DNA from: a virus
DNA: 30,807 bases
IMG/VR virus record: IMGVR_UViG_3300042542_002108
Span: 1-30,807 of that record
Strand: one strand, 5' to 3'
Shown here piece by piece: positions 5,170 to 11,920 of this stretch; the first letter of the stretch is position 1; every line of letters begins with the position of its first letter. The translations under genes and the position numbers were made by a program. The notes beneath the pieces were generated by a model. That model did not search any database, had not been told where the DNA came from, and saw nothing but the letters and a program-made list of their open reading frames with translations.

Positions 5170-5482
5170 CGAGTTGCTCCAGTGCCCGGCGGACAATGTC
5201 TTCTTCCTCAAAGCTCCATGAGTCTTGAGACATGATTGCCAACGCCTGCTCCTTCAAGCTCGGCGGCTTGGGGCGGCGGGCGGTGCGGAGTTTCTCACTC
5301 CAGAATCCATCATTCAAATTGTCCAGCGCGTCACAGCACGCCTCCAGCTCATGGTCGGCGCCCCATTGGGCGGCGCGGGACATCAACCAGTTTTCGCGGC
5401 CTAAGACACCATCGCGGTAGGCCGGAACCTGTTGTCGCCATTGCTGCACCAGATCCGGCGGTGGGGTGATGGGGTGGGTCAT
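5162..5482 (-). CDS. Picocyanobacterial-type small protein (106 aa)
   Basis: The N-terminal TPPPDLVQQWRQQVPAYRDG, the central WGADHELEACCDALDN and RTARRPKPPSLKEQALAIM belong to a small family I know from Synechococcus genomes and their phages. Members share HELEACC and RRPKPPSLKEQAL; no function is known to me. The product is soluble and helical. Its ATG overlaps the upstream stop as ATGA. The presence of this family is one of the better host indicators in the window. Confidence 0.7.
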   Translation of the reverse strand: MTHPITPPPDLVQQWRQQVPAYRDGVLGRENWLMSRAAQWGADHELEACCDALDNLNDGFWSEKLRTARRPKPPSLKEQALAIMSQDSWSFEEEDIVRRALEQLDD

Positions 5483-5691
5483 TGTTCAATCTCCTGCTCT
5501 AGTTGAGAAGCAATCTTGTCAGCCCACGCCATCAGATCACGAACGCGAACCATCTGGCTGCCATCTTCAGGACCTTCAATGACACGCCAATGGCATGACG
5601 AGGTATCCCTGATGGCGTTCTCGATGACAGCGCGAATTAGTTGAGCGCTGGTTGCATGAAACTCTTGAAGCTTAGAACTGTAGTCAGTCAT
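5479..5691 (-). CDS. Hypothetical protein (70 aa)
   Basis: The product begins MTDYSSKLQEFHATSAQLIR and shares the MTDY opening with the next gene upstream, perhaps a distant paralogue. It is soluble and mixed helix and strand, with the central segment CHWRVIEGPEDGSQMVRVRD. ATGA overlaps at both ends support translation. Function unknown. Confidence 0.6.
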   Translation of the reverse strand: MTDYSSKLQEFHATSAQLIRAVIENAIRDTSSCHWRVIEGPEDGSQMVRVRDLMAWADKIASQLEQEIEQ

Positions 5692-6017
5692 CGCTTAGCC
5701 TCCCGCTCAAGCACGGTCGCCGCAACCAGATCGTCGCCGTACTTTTCGCGCAACCAGGCAGCCACCTCGCGGATCGCAGCGCGGGCTTCCAGGTAACCAA
5801 CACCTTTTGATCTTGCGTATTCAGTGTAAATGGCGAGGTTAACCCGTTTCGCTAGCGAACTCCCAATTTGGGAGGGATTAGGAGATGATTCAAAGTTGGC
5901 CTCCAACGCCTCGATCCTGGCGCGGAGTTCAAGAATGCAAGCGGAATACTCAGACTCGATCGCCATCCAAGCTTCAACCTGCGCCCATTGTTCAAGCGTT
6001 GCTTTGTAGTCAGTCAT
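5688..6017 (-). CDS. Picocyanobacterial-type coiled-coil protein (109 aa)
   Basis: The product begins MTDYKATLEQWAQVEAWMAI and continues with the coiled-coil-like ACILELRARIEALEANFE. I recall this MTDYKAxxEQW...LELRARIEALE pattern from Synechococcus and cyanophage proteins, without a known function. The C-terminal half (YLEARAAIREVAAWLREKYG) is helical. The start overlaps the upstream stop by 8 bp, and its own stop overlaps the next start as ATGA. Confidence 0.65.
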   Translation of the reverse strand: MTDYKATLEQWAQVEAWMAIESEYSACILELRARIEALEANFESSPNPSQIGSSLAKRVNLAIYTEYARSKGVGYLEARAAIREVAAWLREKYGDDLVAATVLEREAKR

Positions 6018-6216
6018 TGAAGTTCACCGTTAAGTAATCCAACATTCTTTTATCTTCCTCTGGGAGGTTTTTGAACAGTCGCCAAAAAGCCTTGAATAAA
6101 ATAAATCCAGTTATGCCAGGAAAGAAAAGACCAACAAAGCTGCAAGCAAGAAAAATAAAACGAACTTTGATGGTTGCAGAAGCTTTGATCAGCTTCATCA
6201 ATTCAGCGTCAGTCAT
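6010..6216 (-). CDS. Small membrane protein (68 aa)
   Basis: Residues 18-45 (VRFIFLACSFVGLFFPGITG, FILFKAF) form one long or two short hydrophobic helices flanked by charged ends, so an inner-membrane location is likely. The C-terminus (LPEEDKRMLDYLTVNF) is soluble. The ATG overlaps the upstream stop as ATGA. Its place in the early operon, far from the lysis genes, makes a holin role unlikely. Function unknown. Confidence 0.6.
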   Translation of the reverse strand: MTDAELMKLIKASATIKVRFIFLACSFVGLFFPGITGFILFKAFWRLFKNLPEEDKRMLDYLTVNFND

Positions 6217-6557
6217 GCCCGCACCGTCCAGAAAGGAGAACCAACCTTTTGCTTGGCCGTGCCGATCGCCACAGCAGTTGACTCCAGCTCCTTCAGCGCT
6301 TCCGCAACAGAAATGACTTCAGGGCAGGTGCTGTAGTCATAGCTGACACGACCTGTGCTGTAGACGAAGTTGATGTCCTCGAAGTGATACGTGTTGTTAG
6401 CGTCAGTCTTGAGATGTTCCAAGTCACCAGCAAGCAAGTACTGCGTCAGTTCAGCTTGCAGATCCTTGATTTCGGTTTCAAGGGCACGCTGCTGCTGCTT
6501 TAGTTGGGCTAGTACGCGCAACGAATTCTCGGCACGTTTTTGATAGCTGCTTGTCAT
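6213..6557 (-). CDS. Coiled-coil protein (114 aa), unknown
   Basis: Residues 10-45 (LRVLAQLKQQQRALETEIKD, then LQAELTQYLL) form a clear coiled coil, followed by a beta-rich part with NTYHFEDINFVYSTGRVSYD and a helical C-terminus. The layout of a coil followed by a short target-facing segment is reminiscent of small phage host-interaction proteins such as the Gp157 group, but the match is weak. There is a 48-bp gap to the gene upstream, with a possible short membrane peptide frame across it. Confidence 0.6.
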   Translation of the reverse strand: MTSSYQKRAENSLRVLAQLKQQQRALETEIKDLQAELTQYLLAGDLEHLKTDANNTYHFEDINFVYSTGRVSYDYSTCPEVISVAEALKELESTAVAIGTAKQKVGSPFWTVRA

Positions 6558-6627
6558 TGGTTTGGATGTAAAGGTCTGTGTAAAAAGCGATCAGAAAAGC
6601 CGTGATCAGGAAGAGAGTCGTGCGCAT
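6478..6627 (-). CDS. Possible membrane peptide (49 aa)
   Basis: A short frame begins MRTTLFLITAFLIAFYTDLY, a good single membrane helix, and spans the otherwise unexplained 48-bp gap between two operon genes. However, it overlaps the downstream gene by 80 bp, and its C-terminus (TSPTKAAAACP) looks non-native because it lies over the coiled-coil gene. Call it only as a candidate. Confidence 0.25.
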   Translation of the reverse strand: MRTTLFLITAFLIAFYTDLYIQTNDKQLSKTCREFVARTSPTKAAAACP

Positions 6628-6818
6628 TCTTGTCGTGCTTCAGGTGAGAGCTGTTCTGGAAGAGGTTCAGGATTAGAGGTGTCGAACCACTGAATCTCGT
6701 TCCAGACATCCATGTACTCATGCGCAGCGCGACGTTTGGCGTCAACGAAACTCAAGGCTTCAACGTAATCAAGGATGTTGGCTGACTTGATCTGGAAGTA
6801 ATAGCGTTTTGTGTTCAT
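6606..6818 (-). CDS. Hypothetical protein (70 aa)
   Basis: The product begins MNTKRYYFQIKSANILDYVE and has a compact alpha/beta pattern, then WNEIQWFDTSNPEPLPEQLS. An N-terminal strand followed by VEALSFVDAKRRAAHEY suggests a small ferredoxin-like or dsRBD-like fold, which cannot be settled by eye. The ATG overlaps the upstream stop as ATGA. Function unknown. Confidence 0.6.
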   Translation of the reverse strand: MNTKRYYFQIKSANILDYVEALSFVDAKRRAAHEYMDVWNEIQWFDTSNPEPLPEQLSPEARQECARLSS

Positions 6819-7072
6819 AGAAGGTGCAGTTCAATGAAGCGCTTGGCATCAGGAAGGTGCGTGAAAGTTTTCCGGTAAGTACACCAGAAATCGTCAATAG
6901 GATCTGTCAACCAGACAGCAAAGCCATCTTTGTGAGAGGTGATCTTTGCGATTGGAGTGCCGTCGTGGAAGGCGACGATTGGGAAGCCCCCCTTGGCACC
7001 CTCATACTCTACACCCCTAGTGGTAGGCGTCAAGGGTTTTGCAGCGAATACGCGGTAATTCGTTGAGTCCAA
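6815..7072 (-). CDS. Hypothetical protein (85 aa), TTG start
   Basis: The unrecognised product contains GGFPIVAFHDGTPIAKITSH, FAVWLTDPIDDFW and a C-terminal helix HLPDAKRFIELHLL. No ATG lies early in the frame; the TTG at 7072, with GAG a few bases upstream, is the likely start and overlaps the RecB-like gene by 43 bp. The stop overlaps the next ATG. Several genes in this operon use TTG. Confidence 0.55.
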   Translation of the reverse strand: MDSTNYRVFAAKPLTPTTRGVEYEGAKGGFPIVAFHDGTPIAKITSHKDGFAVWLTDPIDDFWCTYRKTFTHLPDAKRFIELHLL

Positions 7073-7758
7073 TGAGTCTCATGGCGTTTCAGATCCTCGC
7101 CCGCTGCAGCAACTGGGTAAGCCGGCTGATCAGGGAAGGCATACAGGGCAATGAAGCGCTGCACCTGAATCCCGTAGTTTTCAGCCAAGCACAGGCGGTA
7201 AGCCTGCAACTGACACATGGCCTCATCACTGATCTGCTTGGTCGGCTTGGCTTTGTTGGGCGCTTTGGTCTTCAGGTCAAGCAGACAGAACTCACCGTTC
7301 AGCTTGACGAGGGCATCAAGGGTGCCGGCAAAGGGCACGATGCCTTCATCGCTGCAGACCTGATGCTCTGTGCAGACCACGTGATCAAGACTGTTCCACA
7401 GGGGAGACTTCAGCAGGTTCTGACACCAGGGCGCAATGGCCTCAGGCATCTCTGGGTTCTGCTTCAGCAGGAACTGCTCGAACCAGTCATGAATAGCAGC
7501 ACCACGACGGGCAGCCTGATCACGGGTCTCGTCAGGGTCACCTCCCTCTTGGATGATTTTGTGACGCCAACGCCTGAGGGCTTGCTTCGTGGCTTCTGAT
7601 TGTGTTGCAGACAGAACGCTCGTGATACTGGCGTACCTGAGGTGAGGCCGCGCTTCGTTCCAGTAGAAACGCGGCTGACCTACAGGGTTGCGCTGTATCA
7701 GTGGCAGGCGCTGCAAGGGCACAAGCTCGCTACTGCTTTCATGCATGGTAACGAGCAT
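7030..7758 (-). CDS. RecB/Cas4-like PD-(D/E)XK exonuclease
   Basis: The 242-aa product carries the RecB/Cas4 nuclease signature. RRGAAIHDWFEQFL supplies the first-motif His, FAGTLDALVKLNG supplies the motif II Asp, EFCLLDLKTKAP supplies the D-x-K catalytic pair, and QLQAYRLCL supplies the QxxxY motif. No four-Cys cluster of the Cas4 type is obvious, so it is closer to phage RecB-like exonucleases. It would resect DNA ends for recombination with the annealing protein encoded at 9745-10503. The ATG at 7758 shares a base with the upstream stop (TGATG); the GTG just before it is a less likely start. Confidence 0.8.
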   Translation of the reverse strand: MLVTMHESSSELVPLQRLPLIQRNPVGQPRFYWNEARPHLRYASITSVLSATQSEATKQALRRWRHKIIQEGGDPDETRDQAARRGAAIHDWFEQFLLKQNPEMPEAIAPWCQNLLKSPLWNSLDHVVCTEHQVCSDEGIVPFAGTLDALVKLNGEFCLLDLKTKAPNKAKPTKQISDEAMCQLQAYRLCLAENYGIQVQRFIALYAFPDQPAYPVAAAGEDLKRHETHWTQRITAYSLQNP

Positions 7759-7985
7759 CACGGGATCAGGGCAGTGTCAGGCGATTCATCGTCATCACGC
7801 AGGAGGTTTTTGTAAACAGGCGCCTGCACATAAGCTTTTTGTAACGCAAGGAAACGGCGATATTCAGCAAAATTGAGCTCAGTGCCAGGTGCAGACTTGT
7901 CGAGGTCTTCGAGTGTCCAGTAGCCCTTGAGAATGCCGCGACGCAGAAGATCACGTGCAGCAGATGGATCAAATGTGCGTTTCAT
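7758..7985 (-). CDS. Hypothetical protein (75 aa)
   Basis: The product begins MKRTFDPSAARDLLRRGILK and contains GYWTLEDLDKSAPGTELNFA and ALQKAYVQAPVYKNLLRDDD. I do not recognise it, but it lies immediately before the RecB-like nuclease and shares TGATG coupling with it, so a partner role is possible (inference). Start at 7985 overlaps the upstream gene by 17 bp; an in-frame start at 8024 would overlap much more. Confidence 0.6.
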   Translation of the reverse strand: MKRTFDPSAARDLLRRGILKGYWTLEDLDKSAPGTELNFAEYRRFLALQKAYVQAPVYKNLLRDDDESPDTALIP

Positions 7986-8505
7986 GAATGCGATTGAGGT
8001 CGTGAATGATTCCGCGCAGATCATGCATTGAATGCAAGACAGCGGGTTTTACAAAGTAGGCAGGGCGCCCATGAGCTGGGTCAAGTTTGAATTGATCCTT
8101 CATGATCCTGTGCCCGTAACTCCAACCATGCAGCCTGACGATGTGGTCTTGACAGGTCGCATGAACGAACACCTTGTAAGGGTCATCATCAAGCTGCACA
8201 ACAAGATCCATCCAATGCTTGGATCTGGTTTTCACGTCGATGTTGGGTGGCAAATCGACAGAGCCGCGTTTGGGTGTTTTGTCCTTGAAAATCTGAGATT
8301 CAATGCCCAGAAAACAAGCAGTTGCAAGCTCTCCTTTGGCGCCAAGAACATGGATCTCAAGGGCTTTGTTGCCGCTCGCGGGTCCAGCATTGCGTCCAAG
8401 AAGACCTAATCCCTCATTTGTTTGTTGCCGCCGGTTTGCTTCTGCAATTGCTTTCTCCAGGACGATTGGGTCAAGTGACTGCTCAATGTAGTGAGACGAT
8501 GTCAA
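7969..8505 (-). CDS. Putative PD-(D/E)XK-fold protein (178 aa)
   Basis: The centre reads LGAKGELATACFLG, then SVDLPPNIDVKTRSKHWMDL. A helix with a conserved Glu, then Asp and a D-x-K strand (IDVKT), fits the core of restriction-like PD-(D/E)XK nucleases. The following strands (LVVQLDDDPYKVFVHATCQD) agree with that fold. The length suits a resolvase-like or very short patch type nuclease, but I cannot name a family. The start is TTG in a TTGA overlap with the upstream stop. It sits in the recombination operon with two other nuclease genes (RecB-like and RusA-like). Confidence 0.55.
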   Translation of the reverse strand: MTSSHYIEQSLDPIVLEKAIAEANRRQQTNEGLGLLGRNAGPASGNKALEIHVLGAKGELATACFLGIESQIFKDKTPKRGSVDLPPNIDVKTRSKHWMDLVVQLDDDPYKVFVHATCQDHIVRLHGWSYGHRIMKDQFKLDPAHGRPAYFVKPAVLHSMHDLRGIIHDLNRIHETHI

Positions 8506-8822
8506 AACTCGGTCTCCTTGTACGAACCAAACGAATCAAGGCGTCCCCACACTTTTTCCTTGACGGCAATCATGTACTCCTGTTCAGCAAGGGGATGCTT
8601 GACGAAACGCGACGACTTGGGGTTGTTGGGATCCTCCTCGCCTGCATTAGGACAAAAGGTCCAGTAGCGCCCTTCTGAGTCGTAACGACCGAGCGGGTGG
8701 CCGTAGCTGCAGTTCGGTGGCGGCGATTGGCTTTTGGACGGGGCGAAGCTGGTCTTGGAGCTCTTGGGATCAGCAACCTGCCAGACGTAGGTGCCGGCAA
8801 GCTCAGGGGCGTACAGCTTCAT
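8502..8822 (-). CDS. Hypothetical protein (106 aa)
   Basis: I do not recognise this product, which begins MKLYAPELAGTYVWQVADPK. It contains a Pro/Ser-rich stretch, then CSYGHPLGRYDSEGRYWTFC, a pair of Cys with an intervening His that could form half of a metal site, and ends KVWGRLDSFGSYKETEF. Start at 8822 lies 1 bp after the upstream stop, preferred over the in-frame start at 8837, which overlaps by 14 bp. Confidence 0.6.
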   Translation of the reverse strand: MKLYAPELAGTYVWQVADPKSSKTSFAPSKSQSPPPNCSYGHPLGRYDSEGRYWTFCPNAGEEDPNNPKSSRFVKHPLAEQEYMIAVKEKVWGRLDSFGSYKETEF

Positions 8823-8823
8823 G

Positions 8824-9399
8824 TCAGTCGTACACAAGGTAACCGCCGATCATCTGAGGACCGGCAGGGACGTGATTCTCAAGCAAGACGGCGTAGCGCT
8901 CGTCCCGTAGCCAGCGAAAACAGTCTGGAAGGGGTGCGCACCACTCGTTCAGGGTCGTAGCCCTCTTGACCTCCTCGACGGCCTTCTGAGCGGCTTCCAC
9001 GAGCCTCTGAGGAGTCTCCTGCTTCAAGGCGTCACCCCAGGCTTCAAACGCCTTCTTCTTGCTCTGCGCGTTGGCCTTCAGCGGGGCTCGCTGATACTCG
9101 TTCCAAAACGCCGTAAACGCTTCGTCGTAGTCCGCTCGAACGCGCTTTTTTTTCGAGTTTACAGCTTTAATTGATTGATTGTTTAGAACTTCTTTTTTTA
9201 AAGAAACACTAGTATTACTATCAAGAGAAGAAATAGAGGCTTCGCTCCCGTTCGGTCGCTCCGCCAGCGTAGCAGGCGTGTCAAGCGTTTGCTCCAGTAG
9301 AAGGGCGCAGAAACTAGACAGGGAAAGGGATTCCGGCTTTTTTGCAGCCAGTTTTTCGGCCACAGAGTCCGGTAATCGCAAGTAGAGAGGCTTTGGCAT
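8824..9399 (-). CDS. Phage replication-type protein with ribbon-helix-helix N-terminus
   Basis: Two regions are visible. Residues 1-40 (MPKPLYLRLPDSVAEKLAAK, then LSLSSFCALLLEQTL) resemble a ribbon-helix-helix or CopG-like segment. Residues about 115-185 (DYDEAFTAFWNEYQRAPLKA, KKKAFEAWGDAL, RLVEAAQKAVEE, LNEWCAPLPDCFRW) match the C-terminal FxxFWxxYP-type domain seen in many phage replisome organisers and O-like proteins. A role in loading the replication machinery is therefore likely. The linker is Ser/Asn-rich. It is the first gene of the leftward early operon, reading away from the repeat-rich divergent region. An in-frame start at 9462 would add 21 residues encoded by the operator repeats, so 9399 is preferred. 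Confidence 0.6.
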   Translation of the reverse strand: MPKPLYLRLPDSVAEKLAAKKPESLSLSSFCALLLEQTLDTPATLAERPNGSEASISSLDSNTSVSLKKEVLNNQSIKAVNSKKKRVRADYDEAFTAFWNEYQRAPLKANAQSKKKAFEAWGDALKQETPQRLVEAAQKAVEEVKRATTLNEWCAPLPDCFRWLRDERYAVLLENHVPAGPQMIGGYLVYD

Positions 9400-9400
9400 T

Positions 9401-9488
9401 TGCTTGCAGATGCTTGCAGATCGCAAAAATTGCTCGCAAACCTTAGCAGCAAGAATCCGCAAGCAATGCTTGCAATGTGTTGCAGATC
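9401..9488. promoter_or_regulatory. Divergent control region with repeated TGCTTGC half-sites
   Basis: TGCTTGCAGA occurs twice in tandem (9401-9420). GCAAGCA-A-TGCTTGC is a perfect inverted repeat at 9459-9473. TTGCAGATC occurs at 9414-9422 and 9480-9488. The region lies between the leftward operon starting at 9399 and the rightward operon starting at 9569, both of which begin with RHH-type genes. Short repeated half-sites are what RHH repressors bind, so autoregulation is a reasonable inference. TTGACA at 9527-9532 is a candidate rightward -35 without a good -10. Confidence 0.55.
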
Positions 9489-9568
9489 ACAGTCTCAACG
9501 AATCCATTTGAGACGCAGCCCAAACCTTGACAATGTGGGTATGGTGTTCAGGTACTCACGCCATTGCC

Positions 9569-9745
9569 ATGGCCATCAAACTCACCGCCAAGCCCTCCAG
9601 CGCCAAGACCGTCATGCTTCAGCTCGATCCTGATCTGTACAATCGGATCAAGGTCAGCGCCAAGCAGCACAACATGAGCGCCGCCGCTGCCATGCGTCAG
9701 ATCCTCGAACAGGGCATCGAGCAAGTCGAAGCTGCCAGCGTCTGA
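9569..9745 (+). CDS. Ribbon-helix-helix (CopG-like) protein, 58 aa
   Basis: The product begins MAIKLTAKPSSAKTVMLQLD and continues PDLYNRIKVSAKQHNMSAAA, then MRQILEQGIEQVE. The order (strand VMLQLD, helix YNRIKVSAKQH, short loop, helix SAAAAMRQILEQGIEQ) is that of an RHH DNA-binding dimer such as CopG or Arc. It is probably the regulator of the divergent early promoters next to it. Start at 9569 gives a normal RHH length; the longer in-frame reading from 9527 adds improbable residues. The stop overlaps the next ATG (TGATG). Confidence 0.7.
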   Translation: MAIKLTAKPSSAKTVMLQLDPDLYNRIKVSAKQHNMSAAAAMRQILEQGIEQVEAASV

Positions 9746-10503
9746 TGTCAGACACAACTCCCGTCTTCCCCAACCTGGCGGGAGTCATCACTCTTTCTGA
9801 CGTGAAACAGAAAGGGACTGGCTCCTATGCCGCAGACTATGTCCCCTGGGCAAAGGTCACCCAGCTCATGAACGAGCACGCCAATGGCTGGCTCCCTGAA
9901 CTGGTCCTGACCGTCAAAGGCGATCCCATTCACGTGGCACCGAACAACACGGGCTACCTGATGATCAAGTTCTTCCATTCGGAACTTGCCTTTGAGACCC
10001 CGGCGTGGCCTTACGCCATCACGGACAACAGGAACAACCCAATCTCGTTTGAGAAGATCAGCGCTCGCGACCTTGCCGACTCGCATCGTCGTGGGATCTG
10101 CTCTGCAGCCGCTGCGTACTTCTCCTTGGCTTACGAACTGTGGGCACGCGAAGAGGTGGCCGCTTCTTCCTCTGAGACAGTTGAGACTCAACCTGAGACT
10201 CAGTTGCTGACGATCAAGCATGAGGCGCCCAAGCAGGCGAGCAAACGCACGCCAAAGGCCACGAATGATGCATCTGCACCACCTGCAGAAATCAACGAGG
10301 CCGTCGTCAAAAAAGGCTTGATCGACACCTGCGTCGACCTCATCCAGGCCAAGCTCGACTCCATGCACCAAATCTCCTGGATTGCCGACAAGGCCACCAA
10401 GTGGGATCTGGATGCCTCTGGCAGTAAGCTTGCCCAGATGACAGTTGATCAATTGCAGTCCTGCATTGATGAGCTGCGAGCCAAGCCTGACCTGCAAAAG
10501 TAA
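9745..10503 (+). CDS. Putative Sak3-like (DUF1071) single-strand annealing protein
   Basis: The 252-aa product opens with LAGVITLSDVKQKGTGSYAA followed by DYVPWAKVTQLMNEHANGW, then an SARDLADSHRRGICSAAAAY motif. This recalls the DUF1071/Sak3 layout, in which Y..W and (S/N)xxxRxxxKAxA-type motifs fall at the same places. The N-terminal 140 residues look like the annealing domain. A low-complexity Thr/Lys/Pro linker follows, and the C-terminal 70 residues are helical. If correct, it anneals complementary single strands during phage recombination, working with the RecB-like exonuclease at 7030-7758. It is coupled to the RHH gene before it and, through TAATG, to the RHH gene after it. Assignment by pattern only. 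Confidence 0.55.
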   Translation: MSDTTPVFPNLAGVITLSDVKQKGTGSYAADYVPWAKVTQLMNEHANGWLPELVLTVKGDPIHVAPNNTGYLMIKFFHSELAFETPAWPYAITDNRNNPISFEKISARDLADSHRRGICSAAAAYFSLAYELWAREEVAASSSETVETQPETQLLTIKHEAPKQASKRTPKATNDASAPPAEINEAVVKKGLIDTCVDLIQAKLDSMHQISWIADKATKWDLDASGSKLAQMTVDQLQSCIDELRAKPDLQK

Positions 10504-10682
10504 TGGCCACCCCCGCAGGACGAAAAATGCGGGTGCAAGTTCTACTTGACCCTGAAGCGCTAGAGCGTATGGAGCGTGAAGTCGCGCTTCGTTACAACTC
10601 AGACTCCAGGGTCACAGTTTCTTCTCTCGCAAACGAGATCATCAAATCTCACTACGCAATCCTTGAACCAACAGATGGCTAA
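10503..10682 (+). CDS. Second ribbon-helix-helix protein, 59 aa
   Basis: This short gene is joined to the annealing-protein stop by TAATG. The product begins MATPAGRKMRVQVLLDPEAL and continues ERMEREVALRYNSDSRVTVS, then LANEIIKSHYAI. A strand MRVQVLLD followed by two helices again fits the RHH fold. It overlaps the next gene by 8 bp. Two RHH genes flanking the annealing gene is notable. Confidence 0.6.
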   Translation: MATPAGRKMRVQVLLDPEALERMEREVALRYNSDSRVTVSSLANEIIKSHYAILEPTDG

Positions 10683-10977
10683 CTCATCCGCATTCAATGC
10701 GAAGTTCCGCATTGTTGAAAATCGCAATCGCAAAACTGACAAATCTCCTGAGGAGAACATCATTGTTGACTTCACTGCCAAAGAAGCAGTGCTGGCAGCT
10801 AACTACCTGATGACCATGGCTGAGCAGGCAGAAGCCAGCAACAAGACCATTCGCATCTACACCGGCAAGGACACTTTCAACGAAGAAGTTGGCTTTAGCC
10901 TCTGGGGCGGTCTGTGGGGCAAAAAAGGCTCCTTCAGTCCGCTCAAGCCTGACAGCGTGAACGATCCCATGTTCTGA
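10675..10977 (+). CDS. Hypothetical protein (100 aa)
   Basis: The product begins MANSSAFNAKFRIVENRNRK and includes ENIIVDFTAKEAVLAANYLM and KTIRIYTGKDTFNEEVGFSL. It is a compact alpha/beta protein with a Trp/Gly segment (LWGGLWGKKG) near the end. I do not recognise it; an accessory role in recombination is possible from context. Start at 10675 is chosen because it continues the tight overlaps; the frame extends upstream to 10576 but would overlap the RHH gene by over 100 bp. The stop overlaps the next ATG (TGATG). Confidence 0.6.
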   Translation: MANSSAFNAKFRIVENRNRKTDKSPEENIIVDFTAKEAVLAANYLMTMAEQAEASNKTIRIYTGKDTFNEEVGFSLWGGLWGKKGSFSPLKPDSVNDPMF

Positions 10978-11228
10978 TGGACTTCGACGCCCTTTTCCCT
11001 GAACTGCCGTTTCCCAAAACTGGACCCGGCGTCTCTTATTGCATTGCTCCATCTCAACGGATGTTCGATTTTGAATTACGCATTCCTGGCCAGTGCCCCT
11101 TGCGTGGTTGTATTCGTGCTGTTGACGAGGATGACGCAAAACGTTTGTTGCTCAATCGGCATCCAGCCGCCAGTAACATTCAGATCGGAAAAGGGCGCGA
11201 AGTTTTTTCTACAGCAACGCCGACTTGA
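10977..11228 (+). CDS. Hypothetical protein (83 aa)
   Basis: The product begins MDFDALFPELPFPKTGPGVS and continues with FDFELRIPGQCPLRGCIRAV and AVDEDDAKRLLLNRHP. The latter half looks like a small beta-beta-alpha unit. It has three Cys, no clear motif. Its TGATG coupling to the gene before supports expression. Function unknown. Confidence 0.55.
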   Translation: MDFDALFPELPFPKTGPGVSYCIAPSQRMFDFELRIPGQCPLRGCIRAVDEDDAKRLLLNRHPAASNIQIGKGREVFSTATPT

Positions 11229-11237
11229 TCCCTCCTA

Positions 11238-11453
11238 ATGGCACCTAAGAAGTACGACCTGAGAAACCTGCCGGGTCACCTCGCTCGCTTTCTCGATACA
11301 GAACCAAAAACGCCAGGCGCCACGGACATCAACGCGATGAACAACCGTTTTTACCTGCTCGAGGCGTTGTACAAGAAAGACGGTCGCGACAAGAAAAGGC
11401 ATCCCCTGTATGGCGTCTACACCGGTCTGCGGCAGAAGTACGTCAAAGCTTGA
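11238..11453 (+). CDS. Basic hypothetical protein (71 aa)
   Basis: The product begins MAPKKYDLRNLPGHLARFLD and ends KRHPLYGVYTGLRQKYVKA. It is basic and rich in Tyr and Lys near the C-terminus, consistent with nucleic-acid contact but without a recognisable domain. It starts 10 bp after the previous stop in the same operon. Confidence 0.55.
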   Translation: MAPKKYDLRNLPGHLARFLDTEPKTPGATDINAMNNRFYLLEALYKKDGRDKKRHPLYGVYTGLRQKYVKA

Positions 11454-11524
11454 TCCTTCATTAAAGTCGCGTGAGAGCTTTGGACAATTTGCCTAGCTAC
11501 CGTTCAGGGAGATGGTTGCCCGTC

Positions 11525-11920
11525 ATGGCTGCACCTAACGGCGATTTTCAGTTCACCGAAGGCCATGTCAGGCTTCTGCTCTGGATGTGCGAGAACCATC
11601 AGGACTGGCTTGACTCAGCATCCAATGAGATCCTCAGGAACGGCGAAATGCCATCTGAGAACCTCATGAACTGCCGTGAGGGCATCACGGATCTCAAGTG
11701 CTGGGGTCTGCGTTTGCTTGAAATCATTGAAGCGACGCCAGATGATGACGATGATGAAGACGACGACTTCGACGACGAAGACGATGACGATTCATTGGAA
11801 TTGGGTGATTTCGCAGCGCATCTCGAAAGACAATGGGTCGTACATCGAGGTGCTCGAGGCCGAAGGAGCCGAAACCCTCTACAGAAGCTGCGCTCATGGC
11901 TACTGTCGGTACTCGAATGA
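11525..11920 (+). CDS. Hypothetical protein with Asp/Glu-rich tail (131 aa)
   Basis: Residues 1-70 (MAAPNGDFQFTEGHVRLLLW onward) look like a normal helical domain. They are followed by a run of about 22 residues that is nearly all Asp and Glu (residues 73-94). After LELGDFAAHLERQ the sequence turns Arg-rich and Trp-rich (RGARGRRSRNPLQKLRSWLL), unlike the rest, exactly where another frame (11805-12005) starts to look protein-like. Either the two genes overlap by about 116 bp, or the true protein switches frame in or after the acidic repeat. An in-frame GTG at 11471 would add 18 residues. Confidence 0.5.
   Translation: MAAPNGDFQFTEGHVRLLLWMCENHQDWLDSASNEILRNGEMPSENLMNCREGITDLKCWGLRLLEIIEATPDDDDDEDDDFDDEDDDDSLELGDFAAHLERQWVVHRGARGRRSRNPLQKLRSWLLSVLE

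Noticed and set aside
9527-9568. Extended N-terminus of the first RHH protein (TTG start at 9527)
   Set aside because: The extra residues do not fit the RHH fold and the TTGACA there looks more like a -35 element; the ATG at 9569 gives a normal protein.
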